Origin: Prorocentrum cordatum
Taxonomy: Eukaryota; Sar; Dinophyceae; Prorocentrales; Prorocentraceae
Reading direction: 5' to 3'
NCBI GenBank assembly: GCA_963575745.1
Contig: CAUYUJ010010491.1
Span: 1-64,000 of the forward strand
Length of the DNA stretch: 64,000 bases
Position numbers and translations under genes: made by a program. The notes below the pieces were generated by a model. The model had not been told where the DNA came from, did not search any database, and was given only the letters and a program-made list of their open reading frames with translations. Of the stretch, positions 26,691 to 37,200 are shown one piece after another. Numbering within the stretch: the stretch's first letter is position 1; each line of letters begins with the position of its first letter.

Positions 26691-29600
26691 GGCAAGGACA
26701 ATGGAAATAGTAATGAAATGGTAATGGTAATGGTAGTGGTAATGGCAATGGCAATGGCAATGGCTATGGTAGTGGTAATGGTAATGGTTAAGGTAAAGAT
26801 ATGGTAATGGTAATGGTAATGGATATGGTAATGGTAATGGTAATGGTAATGGTAACGGTAATGGTAATGGTAATGGTAATGGTAATGGTAATGGTAATGG
26901 TAATGGTAATGGTAATGGCAATGGTAATGGTAATGGCAATGGTAATGGTAATGGGACTGGGAATGGAAATGGGAAGGTTAATGGGAATGGGAATGGGAAT
27001 GGGAATGGTATTGGTAATGAGAATGGCATTGGTAATGGTAATTGTACTGGTAATGGTAATGGTAATGGCAATGGCAATGGCAATGGGAATGGGAATGGGA
27101 GTGGGAATGGGAATGGGAATGGGAATGGGAATCGGAATGGGAATGGGAATGGGAATGGGAATGGGAATGGGAATGGGAATGGTAATGCGAATGCGAATGG
27201 TAATGATAATGGTAATGGTAATGGTAATGGTAATGGTAATGGTAATGGTAATGGTAATGGTAATGGTAATGGTAATGATAATGGTAATGGTAATGGTAAT
27301 GGTAATCGTAATGATATTGGGAATGGTAATGATAATGGCAATGGTAATCGTAGCGGCTAATGGCAATGGCAATGGCGATGGCAATGGTAATGGTAATGAT
27401 AATGACAGTGGAATGAATGGTACTGGTACTGGTAATGGTAGTGGCAGAGGTAATGGTAACGGGGTAGCGATGGTAATGGCAAAGGCAATGGCAACGGTAA
27501 CGGTAGTGGTAATGGCAATGGCAATGGCAGTGGCAATGGCAATGGGGATGGGGATGGCAATGGCAATGGCAATGGCAATGGTAATGGTAATGGCCGCGGC
27601 CATGGCCATGGCCATGGCCATGGTAATGGTAATGGTAATGGTAATGGTAATGGTAATGGTAATGGTAATGGTAATGGTAATGAAAATGGTAATGGTAATG
27701 GTAATGGTAATGGTAATGGTAATGGTAATGGTAATGGCAATGGTAATGGTCAAGGTAATGGCAATGGCAATGGGAATGGGAATGAGAATGGAAATGGGAA
27801 TGGAAAAGGGAATGGAAATTTCAGCGGTAGTGGGAATGGTAATGGCAATGGCAATGGCAATGGCAATGGTAATGGTAATGGTAATGGTAATGGTAATGGT
27901 AATGGTAATGGTAGTGGTAATGGTAATGGTAATGGTAATGGTACTGGCAACGGCAATGGTAATGGCAATGGAGATGGGAATGGGAATGGGACTGGGAATT
28001 GGAATGGTAGTGGCAGCGGAAATTGGCATGGTAATGGTAATGGTAATGGCAATGGTAATGGTAATGATAATGGTAATGGCAATGGTAATGGTAGCGGCTA
28101 ATGGCAATGGCAATGGCAATGGTGCTGGTAATGGTAATGACAGTGGTAATGGTAGTGGTACTGGTAGTGGTAATGGTAATGGTAATGGTAACGGTAATGG
28201 TAATGGTAATGGTCATGGTAACGGGGGAGACTAGCAATGGCAATGACAATGGCAATGGCAACGGTAATGGCAATGGCAATGGCGCCGGTCATGGCAATGG
28301 CAATGGCAATGGTAATGGCCATGGCCATGGCTATGGCAATGGTAATGGTAATGGTAATGGTAATTGTAATTGCAAAGCCAATGGTAATGGTAATGCGAAT
28401 GGGAATGGGAATGGAAATGGTAGAGGTAGTGGCAACGGAAATGGGAATGGTAAGGGCAAGGGGAAAGGTAAAGGTAAAGGTAAAGGTAATGGTAAGGGTA
28501 AAGATAATGGTAATGGCAATGGTAATGGCAATGGTAATGGTAATGGTGATGGTAATGGCAACGGTAACGGTAATGGCAATGGCAATGGCAATGGTAATGG
28601 TAATGGTAATGGTATTGGGAATGGGAATGGTAAAGGTAATGGCAATGGTAATGGTCGTGGCGAATGCTAATGGCAATGGCAATGGTAGTGGTAATGGTAT
28701 TGGTAATGGCAGTGGTAATGGTAATGATACTGGTAGTGGTGATGGCAATGGTAATGGTAGTGGCTAATGGCAATGGCAATGGCAACTGCAAGCGTAATGG
28801 GAATGGCAGTTGTAATGGTAATGGTACTGGTACTGGTAATGGTAATGGCAATGGTAATGGTAACGGGGTAGCGACTGGCGATGGCAATGACAATGGCAAT
28901 GACAACGGTAATGGCAATGGTAGTGGCAATGGCAATGGCAATGGCAATTGCAATGGCAATGGCAATGGCAATGGCAATGGCAATGGCAATGGCAATGGTA
29001 ATGGTAATGGTAATGGTAATGGTAATGGTAATGGTAATGGTAATGGTAATGGTGGTAATGGTAATGGTAATGGTAATGGTAATGGTAATGGTAATGGTAA
29101 TGGTAATGGTAATGGTAATGGTAATGGTAATGGTAATGGTAATGGTAATGGTAATGGTAATGGTAATGGCAATGGTAGTGGTAGTGGTAATGGTAATAGT
29201 AATGTCAGTGGTAATGGCAAAGGCAATGGCAACGGTAATGGTAATGGTAAAAGGGGTAGCGACTGGCAATGGCAATGACAACGGTAATGGTAATGGCAAC
29301 TTCAATGGCAATGGCAATGGCAATGGTAATGGCCATGGGCATGGCCATGGCCATGGCAATGGTAATGGTAATGGTAATGGTAATGGTAATGGCAATGGCA
29401 ATGGTAAAGGTAATGGTAATGGTAATGGTAATGGTAATGGTAATGATAATGGTAAGTGTAATGGCAATGGCAATGGTAATGGTAATGGGACTGGGACTGG
29501 GAATGGGAATGGGGAACGGGAACGGGAATGGAAATGGTAGTGGTAGTGGTAATGGCCATGGCAATGGTAATGGTAATGGTAATGGTAATGGCACTGGTAA

Positions 29601-30352
29601 TGGTAATGGTGATGGTATTGGTAATGGTACTGGTAACGGTAATGGTAATGGCAATGGTGACGGGAATGGGAATGGAAAGTGTAATGGTAATGGCAGCGGT
29701 AACGGTACTGATAATGGTAAGGCTAATGGTAATGGTAATGGCAATGGCAATGGTAATGATAATGGTAATGGCAATGGTAATGGTAGTGGCCAATGGCAAT
29801 GGCAATGGCAACTGCAAGGGTAATGGGACTGGCAGTGGTAATGGTAATGGTACTGGTAATGGTAATGGCAACGGCAATGGTAATGGTAACGGGGTAGCGA
29901 CTGGCAATGACAATGACAATGGCAAGGACAACGGTAATGGCAATGGTAATGGCAATGGCAATGGCAATGGCAATGGCAATGGCAATGGCAATGGCAATGG
30001 AATGGTAATGGTAATGGTAATGGTAATGGTAATGGTAATGGTAATGGTAATGGTAATGGTAAAGGTAAAGGTAAAATAAAAGGTAAAGGTAATGGTAATG
30101 GTAATGGTAATGGTAATGGTAATGGTAATGGTAATGTGAATGGGAATGGGAATGGGAATGGGAATGGGAATGGGAATGGGGGAATGAGAATGGGAATGGG
30201 AATGGGAATGGGAATGGGAATGAGAATGGGAATGGGAATGGGAACGGGAACGGGAATGGAAATGGTAGTGGTAGTGGTAACGGAAATGGGAATGGTAAGG
30301 GCGAGGGTAATGGTAATGGTAAAGGTAAAGGTAATGGTAAGGTAAAGGTAAT
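26691..30352. repeat. AATGGN hexanucleotide array, 3.7 kb
   Basis: Hexamers AATGGT, AATGGC and AATGGG alternate in blocks, with scattered one-base changes and occasional AAAGGT or CATGGC stretches (for example 27600-27622 and 28315-28335). Every frame on both strands remains open for hundreds of codons (Met-Val, Gly-Asn or Pro-Leu dipeptides), so these frames are repeat translation. It lies inside the outer element's pol gene. Confidence 0.95.
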
Positions 30353-30962
30353 GGTATCAGCCCAGAATACTCGCACGCTAAGCTGCTCTCCACTCGCACA
30401 CTGCGACGGAGCGACGCGTTGGCCATTCTTGCAGGTCAACGCACGAAAAACGCACGCGTTCTGACATACCACGCTCTGAAGGGAGAAGGAGGGAGCAAAA
30501 AGAGCACCACCGGAATTACCCAATACAAAAAGCACTCTTGCAGGTCAGTGCACGAAAAAAGCACGCGTTCTGACATACCACGCACTGAAGAGAGAAGGAG
30601 GAAGCAGAGGAGGGAAGGGGAGGAGGCGGAGGCCGAGGAGGAGCAATCACAAATCACAATCAGCGAGGGCACTGCCGCGCTGCCCGGCTGGCACCGTCCT
30701 GCCATCGCATGGCCGCGAAGCCACGGGCGACGCGAGTGCGAGTGCGGCTCTCGAAACCAGCACTGTTCTGCAGTCGCCGTGCTTCAAGCCACTTGCTGTC
30801 TCGAAACTTCAAGAGAATGGCGGCCCATGAACAGCTGTTCCGAGGCCTCTGCAAGTGCGCGTCCCAAGCCAGTACTCGCTTACACTGCTTCACACTCCAC
30901 CATCCTCTCTGGCCCATGATGGCCGTGGCCTGCCTTTCCTTCTCCGCGCGTACTTCCCCGCA
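30353..30962. repeat. Unique spacer with a 111-bp direct duplication
   Basis: Separates the two hexanucleotide arrays. Two copies of a roughly 65-bp segment starting TTGCAGGTCA and containing GCGTTCTGACATACCACGC lie at about 30427-30490 and 30538-30601 (spacing 111 bp). No gene recognised in the rest. Confidence 0.75.
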
Positions 30963-31790
30963 AGGTAATGGTAATGGTAATGGTAATGGCAATGGCAATG
31001 GCAATGGCAATGGCAATGGCAATGGCAATGGCAATGGCAATGGCAATGGCAATGGCAATGGCAATGGCAATGGTAATGGTAATGGTAATGGTAATGGTAA
31101 TGGTAATGGTAATGGTAATGGTAATGGTAATGGTAATGGTAATGGTAATGGTAATGGTAATGGTAATGGTAATGGTAATGGTAATGGTAATGGTAATGGT
31201 AATGGTAATGGTAATGGTAATGGTAATGGTAATGGTAATGGTAATGGTAATGGTAATGGTAATGGTAATGGTAATGGTAATGGTAATGGTAATGGTAATG
31301 GTAATGGTAATGGTAATGGTAATGGTAATGGTAATGGTAATGGTAATGGTAATGGTAATGGTAATGGTAATGGTAATGGTAATGGTAATGGTAATGGTAA
31401 TGGTAATGGTAATGGTAATGGTAATGGTAATGGTAATGGTAATGGTAATGGTAATGGTAATGGTAATGGTAATGGTAATGGTAATGGTAATGGTAATGGT
31501 AATGGTAATGGTAATGGTAATTGTAGTGGGAACTGGAATAGAATGGCAATGGCAAGTGTACTGGCACGGGTAACGGTAATGGCAATGGCAATGGTAATGG
31601 GAATAGTAATGGCAATTAGAATGGCAATGGCAATGGGAATTATAATGGGAATGGGAATGGTAGTGGTAGTGGTAGTTGTAGTGGTAGTGGCAATGGTAAT
31701 GGTAATGGTAGTGGTAATGGTAATGGTAATGGCAATGGAAATTGCAATGGTAATGGTAAGGGTAATGATGAGGAGCAACGCGAAAGATCG
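30963..31790. repeat. Second hexanucleotide array with a pure GGTAAT core
   Basis: GGTAAT and GGCAAT units; from about 31070 to 31520 GGTAAT repeats about 75 times with no visible interruption. Variant units follow to about 31770. The purity suggests recent expansion, or it may be affected by assembly. Confidence 0.95.
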
Positions 31791-31809
31791 TAAAAACTCG
31801 TCTGGAACC

Positions 31810-33355
31810 CACAGCGACTCCACATTCCCCCGAACGGTTCGTGGTCAACAAGCTGGAGGGCAGGATCAGGTCCAACCTTGCCAGCGGCAAGAGTGCGCGA
31901 GTTCACGCTGCATTTTCTTGCCAGCCGCGGACATCACTACAGCGACTTGTCGTGAAGATCGACCCGAGTAAGATCCCGCAGCTCTACAAGGATCGGGCCA
32001 AGTCCAAGCTCATGATCGGACTGTTCCTTCAGTCCATGTCCCGGCTGCACACGGAGTTCGGCGCCCAGCTCGCGTTCGAGTGGCCAAGGCACTGCGACGG
32101 ATGGAACCCCAACAAGAAATCGACCGCCAAGCAGCAGAAAGAGCAGCCCCCGCGAGTCATAGACTTCGACGGCCGCGCGTTCGACCCCCATTCGAAGAAG
32201 GGCGTCCACATCAAGAAGCCGTTGAGGATCGTCACCGACCACTACGGGTTCAACGACTCGCTCAGGAAGTTCTGCGACGGGTCGCACCCCCACGCCGAGG
32301 CTCGCGGAAAGATCGCGAAGAACAGCGAGAACTACACGCACATGATCGCGAAGGCGTTGGCCGGACAACTGCAGCGACCAAACCGCCGACCCCTTCGCGA
32401 AGCACACCCTACAGCACGAAGGGCGAGCAGGAGGACGGTTCCGGCCGCCGCAGCCGCACAGGAACCAGTGCTCACGGCCGCGGACAACCGGACGCTCAGG
32501 TCCGCCGCGATGCAGCTCCACTTGAACACGGGGCACCCGCCCAACGACTCGCTTGCCCGAGCTACCCGCGTGACAGGCGGATCGCAGAGATCCATAGAGA
32601 TGGCTCTCAACCTCTACTGCGAGGTCCGCGCAGCACATCAACGGCCACTACCACACCTGCCGGGCAGGATCAGACTGGACAGGGATTTCAACGACTCCAC
32701 CGGAGTGGACCTCCTTTCCCTGGCCGACTACGCGGGCAACCAGCTGATCTACCTGAACCTGGTCGACCTGGCCTCCGTTTTTACGATGTGCGGCACGGGT
32801 GCATCAAGGCACCCACCAGCTGCATTCGCTCGACTGCTGCAGATTTAGATCACGCCTTTCGGCGCGCCTCAACGCGCCATATTTCATGGGGGCGGCGAGT
32901 TCGAGCGAGAGTTCTCCAAGGAGCTGGAGGACATGGCGCGCCGCCTGATGACCACCTCTGCGGCTACGCCGCAGCAGAATGCTACCGTGGAGCGACGTGG
33001 AGGCACGTGGAAGGTGCACGCGAGGAGGCTGATCGACCAGTTCAGCATCAGGTTCGACCAGCCCGAGATCGCCCACAAGGCTCAGTGGCTGATAGCCTCC
33101 GTGCGCTGGGCCATGAACAGCCAAACCAACTCCACGGGCTACTCGCCGTCGCAGCGGGTGCTCGGGCGAGGCCTTCGGCTCCCCTACTGCTTGCTGGAAA
33201 ACGCGGGCAGGCTTTCCACGCACGAGCGCATCGTGTCCGACAAGCCGTTCTCAGAGAGGATCGCCATCATGAAGGCCGCGCAGATCTCCACGCAGCAGCT
33301 AAGGTTCAACCAGTCCCTCTCGAGAGCGCTGCTGGCCCGGTCTCGGGCAGATGGG
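31810..33355 (+). pseudogene. Outer element integrase region
   Basis: In frame 2: LVVKIDPSKIPQLYKDRAKS, FEWPRHCDGW, HIKKPLRIVTDHYG, then LDRDFNDSTGVDLLSLADYA (a D at the first catalytic position) and IYLNLVDLASVF. A TAG at about 32846 interrupts, then ITPFGAPQRAIFHGGGEFER (the second Asp of the D-D-E triad appears replaced by Gly), ATPQQNATVERRGGTWKVHA (catalytic Glu in VER) and a C-terminal helix region to about 33350. Copia-type integrase. The TAG probably replaced a Trp codon (WITPFG in relatives). Inactive as it stands. Confidence 0.75.
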
Positions 33356-34443
33356 GTCAGGTCGACGGGGTCATCAAGTACTGTGGACGTACAATCACAA
33401 AGCTTGACCACGAGTTTCGGGTGACCCAGGCCACCGCCGCCTCGCAGGTGGACTACATCGACCTGAAGGCCCCGAAAGGCCGCAGTGCCGAGGATCGGCT
33501 TACCGCCACCGAGGTGACGAGCTACCGCCACACGCTCGGGCAGCTGCTATGGCTAGCAGTCCAGACCCGGGTGGACATCGCCAGCCCGGTGAGCTTTGCA
33601 GCCCGCCGCACCAACGTCGCCACCGTGGCCGACGCGAAGACCCTGAACAAGACCGTCGCCTACGTGCACTCGACAGCGAACTTCGCGATCGCGCTGAAGC
33701 GCGGGCTCGTCAATCTGATAAAGGCCACCACCGCGTGCTTCAGCGACGCTGCGTTCGCCAACGTGGACGAGGTCAAGAGCCAGCGGGGCATGGTGATGAG
33801 GCTCACTCACCGCCCGCGCGATGTCGTCGGCGGCCGCAACGACCTTTGCCTACCCGTGGCCTGGCACTCGGGCACGGTCAAGAGGTCGGTGAAGTCGACC
33901 CTCCCTGCCGAGGGCTACGCGACCCTCGAGGGATCGGAAACCAACATCTGGTTCCGCCAGCTGCTGACCGAGGCCTACAACCCAAGACGGCGCTCAAGCC
34001 GATCGACGTCCTCGCCGACAAGCGCCCTGGGGAGATCTACAGCGACAGCAAGGGTCTCGTGACGCACATCGCTTCTGAGGTGGGCCAAGTCTACCGACAA
34101 GCGATTCCGCATCGTCGCCTCCATGATCAAGGAGGGCGCGCACCCCAACAGCGCACTCAAGCTCAGCTGGATCCCGACCTGGGCCATGGTCGCGGACGCC
34201 TTGACCAAGGCGATGGAAGCCGGCGCCCTGCTGGCCTTCGTCGGGGCCCGCAAGCACAGCTACGGGACCCGGCAGCCGCATGCCGCCATGCTCGCCTCAG
34301 TCTTGTTTACCTGCCTCGGCAAGGTCAAGGGACAGCCTACGCCTACGCCGACGGTGCAGGACTACAGCTTCTGCATCTGCCTGCTGACGTTCACGCTGGT
34401 CCTCGGCATGACTATCGGTTTCGGCATCTTCATGACGCTCTAG
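33345..34443 (+). pseudogene. Outer element RNase H with the end of a deleted reverse transcriptase
   Basis: Starts abruptly after the integrase in another frame at GQVDGVIKYCGRTITK, the C-terminal part of a copia reverse transcriptase; the fingers, the first Asp and the YVDD region are absent. Then SYRHTLGQLLWLAVQTRVDI, ACFSDAAFANVDEVKSQRGM and VKSTLPAEGYATLEGS give the RT thumb and RNase H. Frameshifts follow near 33985 and 34100, after which the frame reads LSWIPTWAMVADALTKAMEA and ends in a hydrophobic segment CICLLTFTLVLGMTIGFGIF before a TAG at 34441. The deletion makes the element non-autonomous. Confidence 0.75.
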
Positions 34444-35766
34444 ACGATCATGAGGCAAAACAACATGATCGCTACCGAAGAGCACGTCGCCGAGGCGAAG
34501 GCAATGGGCGAGCATCCCGGCTGGGACGGCCGCATGATTGGCCGGCGCCGTAACATTCCAGCTACCATCCCCGAGGATCGTGACCACGACGGCGACATCA
34601 CGATGTAGTTACCCCTCGGATGGACACAGCAGTGCGCAGGCATCGAGTTCAGCAGCATCGGCTTCAGGCGTCTCTTTCGGACACCACCCATCGCAGCCGC
34701 CGATATCAGCACCACCGCCACCACTGCTGCCGCCAGAACCACCGCATGCCAGCGCACCACCTACCGCAACATCAGCACGATCGAGGTGAGCGAAATCTCA
34801 GAGTTCGGGTTCAGCCCCTACCTCACCAAGCATAGTCACCGTATCGAGTTCATCGAGTTCAGTATCTGCGAGTGTGGTTTCGTGGAACGGTTCCTCAACG
34901 ACGGTATCGTCGAACGAAATGCTCAACTATGTGACCGCCGTCCCCCGCCATGATTTCAGAATCGGACATAACCCGCAGAGCGTCTACATTACCTGCAAGA
35001 CCTGCAAGAAGCACTCGTCATGGCTTCTCCGGTTCTACAGGAGCAACAATTCCGATTTCACGAACTTCCCCGAACGCGTGATGAATGATCTCATGGGCCA
35101 TTGGAGGAGGCTCACCGGCAGAGACTACTGGCGCGGACCTGACCTGATGGACAAACCGACGAAGCCCACAAAGGATAAATGAATCCCGCTCGGCGTCCGG
35201 ACGGGAGGTTGGCCGGTCGAACCAGCTAAAATTATGCTGCTGTTGCTAGACGGTAGCCTCTTGCGACCCCGCTTACGTAAGTCCGCATTGCTGCTCAGTT
35301 GTCACACCCAGCCAAAAATTTACACGTAAGTCCGCATTGCTGCTCAGTTTTCACACCTGGCTAAAGATTTACACGTGAATCCGCATTTAGAGAAGCTTCG
35401 TTCAGTGTGCACAAGTTGTGTTTCAATGATGTGATGACGTTCACACGCATTCAGATCTTATCTCGATAAGATAGTTTGTTTGGGTTATGTCGCTTCGCGA
35501 TCGAACTCCTGCTATTGCTAGCCTTGCCTGGTTTTGATTCTAGCGCCGGCGGCGCTGAGAGCTGAGAATATCCTGCAGGTCGCGTGTAGCGCATCCGCTT
35601 AAGTGCCCCAAGGACTGCCTGCAATGCAAGCCGTGTCGAGCGCTCGCCTTCTGCAGCACGCCTGGCACTCCGCTTAATGAAGATAGCGCCAGGCTTATAA
35701 GCCCGGCTGCTCTGTAGCGCCTCGTGCGCCCGCCCAGCGCCGCTTGAGCACCGTGCAGGAGGAGTG
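34444..35766 (+). other. 3' region of the outer element before the right LTR
   Basis: A possible small frame at 34874-35182 (102 codons, containing YITCKTCKKHSSWLLRFY, one CxxC pair) has no recognised relative. Two and a half copies of a 52-bp repeat with ACGTAAGTCCGCATTGCTGC lie at about 35275-35395. A purine stretch (CAGGAGGAG, about 35756-35764) precedes the right LTR and may be the polypurine tract. Confidence 0.5.
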
Positions 35767-35934
35767 TGATTCCAGAAGACTCGCCCTCTTCTGCCTCGCT
35801 TCCGCTCTCTCATGTCCGCTCTGCCCGCAACCGCTATCTCTCAAACAGGGCCCTTGGCCTTAGAGCTACGCCAGTTGTTCGAGCCGCGCTCACAGCAAAA
35901 GCATCCCCAGCGCTGCGCGCCGATCCATATCACA
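35767..35934 (+). repeat. 3' LTR of the outer element
   Basis: 168 bp, about 98% identical to 4577-4744, same TG...CA ends. Confidence 0.9.
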
Positions 35935-36016
35935 GCCAGAAGCAGCCGTCCTCGATCGGAACTGCACCTCAGAACTCCAGGACTTCGGGACTTCAAGACA
36001 GACCGTAAACCTGGGG

Positions 36017-36171
36017 TCAGGTCGGGCATGTCCCCCTACAGGCGGATTTTGGACGAAAAAGAAAAGATTGACAAAAAATACTCCAACATTAAAACAGTAA
36101 CAAAAATCGCCCCCAGACTATTATTTACTATTCTTGAATTTTCCTCCTGTAGAGGGACAGGCCCAACTTAA
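36017..36171. mobile_element. Introner-like family 3, short copy (155 bp)
   Basis: Imperfect inverted ends: TCAGGTCGGGCATGTCCCCC with CTACAGGCGG at the left, and the reverse complement TTAAGTTGGGCCTGTCCC with CTACAGGAGG at the right. Flanks ACCTGGGG and ATCTAGGG agree at six of eight positions and may be a decayed target duplication. It shares its ends with the 2.5-kb element at 37568-40043. Confidence 0.65.
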
Positions 36172-36269
36172 ATCTAGGGGGACCCACGGCGCCGCGTGGC
36201 AGGACACGCACGGCACCACGCAGCGCAGCACGCCACACCTGGCGCGCGGCACGCCCAGCACTGAGCCGG

Positions 36270-36390
36270 GGACACCGACCGGCGCCGATACTGCTGCTCC
36301 CCGGACCTCTCCCGGGGCGCGCTCTGACCAGGATCTCGAAGCGAATCCAGCGGCGGCGACGAGGACCTCCCAGGAGGCCCAGGCGGTATG
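36270..36390 (-). mobile_element. Introner-like family 1, copy B (partial)
   Basis: Core GCGCTCTGACCAGGATCTCG and GCGAATCCAGCGG with GGCGACGAGG and the GGAGGCCCAG end. It lies beyond the stop codon of the SET-domain gene, so it is not intronic here. Confidence 0.6.
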
Positions 36391-36707
36391 GGTACTCTGG
36401 GCTTCTTAACAAGCGTGGGGGGGTACTCCCCGACGGGGGTCAACCTCGCCTCGTCGTCGCGCCGCGACGGGGGTCGGAACGCCTTTGGCGCGTGGTGGCT
36501 GGCCGCGACGTGGGTCGATGTGGGGCTGTCGGCGGGGGTGACGCCCCCCCGACGCTGATTAAGAAACTCCGAGTACCGTTTCCTCCTCTGATGAGCAGCA
36601 CGCAGGGCACAGCGCGCACGGCACGGCACGGCCCGCAGGCGCGGCGCGCACGGCACGCATCGCACGCCACGGCGCGCGGCGCCGCACGCGCCTGCCGCCA
36701 CCTTTTT
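36391..36707. other. Short intergenic stretch downstream of the SET-domain gene
   Basis: GC-rich sequence with a run of GGCACGGCACGG-type words at about 36600-36680. An adenine run on the sense strand (about 36702-36708) follows the stop codon. No gene recognised. Confidence 0.4.
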
Positions 36708-37200
36708 TTAATCTTCGGCGCTGCCGCCTGGCGCCACGGGCACCTCCTCGGGAGGGCCGGCGCCCGTGGCGCCCGCGGAGCCGCCCGCCCCCGTGAGCGC
36801 CGCCACGGCGCCGTGGCCCTCCAGTGCTGCCAGCACGACGCGCAGGTCCTCGCGCAGCCCGGCCGCCTCCCGCAGCGGCTCCGCGCGCGCCCTAGGCTCC
36901 GCCGCGGCGCCCGGCGCGGCCGCGCTCAGCGCCTCCACGTGCGCCACGAGGCAGAGGTACTCGCTCATCTTCACCCTGAGGGCGTGCCCCGCCTCGCCTA
37001 CAACTGCCTCCCCGTCTGCGCCAACGTGCTCCCACCACGCTGCGCTGCCGCCGCCGCGGGCGCGCCGCAGCGCCGCCAGCGCACCGCGCAGGGAGGCGTC
37101 CCGCTCCAGCAGCCCCACCCGGGCCGCGCACAGCTCGCGCAACGGGCCGCCGGCGCGCCCGCAGCCCCGGGCCAGCGCCTGCATGGCCAGGGCCACCGTG
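36708..37200 (-). CDS. SET-domain gene, last exon
   Basis: Begins after a pyrimidine stretch and CCAG at 37201-37204, reads TVALAMQALARGCGRAGGPL, ARVGLLERDASLRGALAALR, MSEYLCLVAHVEALSA and ends SAED with TAA. The helical, Ala/Arg/Leu-rich product fits the C-terminal substrate-binding part seen in SETD3-like proteins but has no diagnostic motif. Joined to 37488, the frame continues RLAVLDTVALAMQ without a break. Confidence 0.5.

Larger units (their letters stand above)
4577..35934 (+). mobile_element. Outer LTR retrotransposon, Ty1/copia-like, heavily disrupted
   Basis: Bounded by two 168-bp LTRs that begin TGATTCC and end ATCACA and differ at about four positions (about 98% identical). Reading on the plus strand: left LTR, primer site, a repeat-rich gag, zinc knuckle, protease-like domain, a Cys-rich segment, then (after large repeat insertions) an integrase and RNase H. 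The coding part is interrupted by the inner retrotransposon (5607-20847), a foldback satellite (23.0-26.6 kb) and hexanucleotide arrays (26.7-31.8 kb). Most of the reverse transcriptase, including the catalytic Asp-Asp region, is missing, and there are frameshifts and a TAG in the integrase. It cannot be autonomous. Order (integrase before RNase H) supports copia. Target duplication was not identified. Confidence 0.8.

Noticed and set aside
26691-31971. Many frames of 200-480 codons with Met-Val, Gly-Asn or Pro-Leu dipeptides
   Set aside because: A hexanucleotide repeat without stop codons keeps every frame open; these are not proteins.
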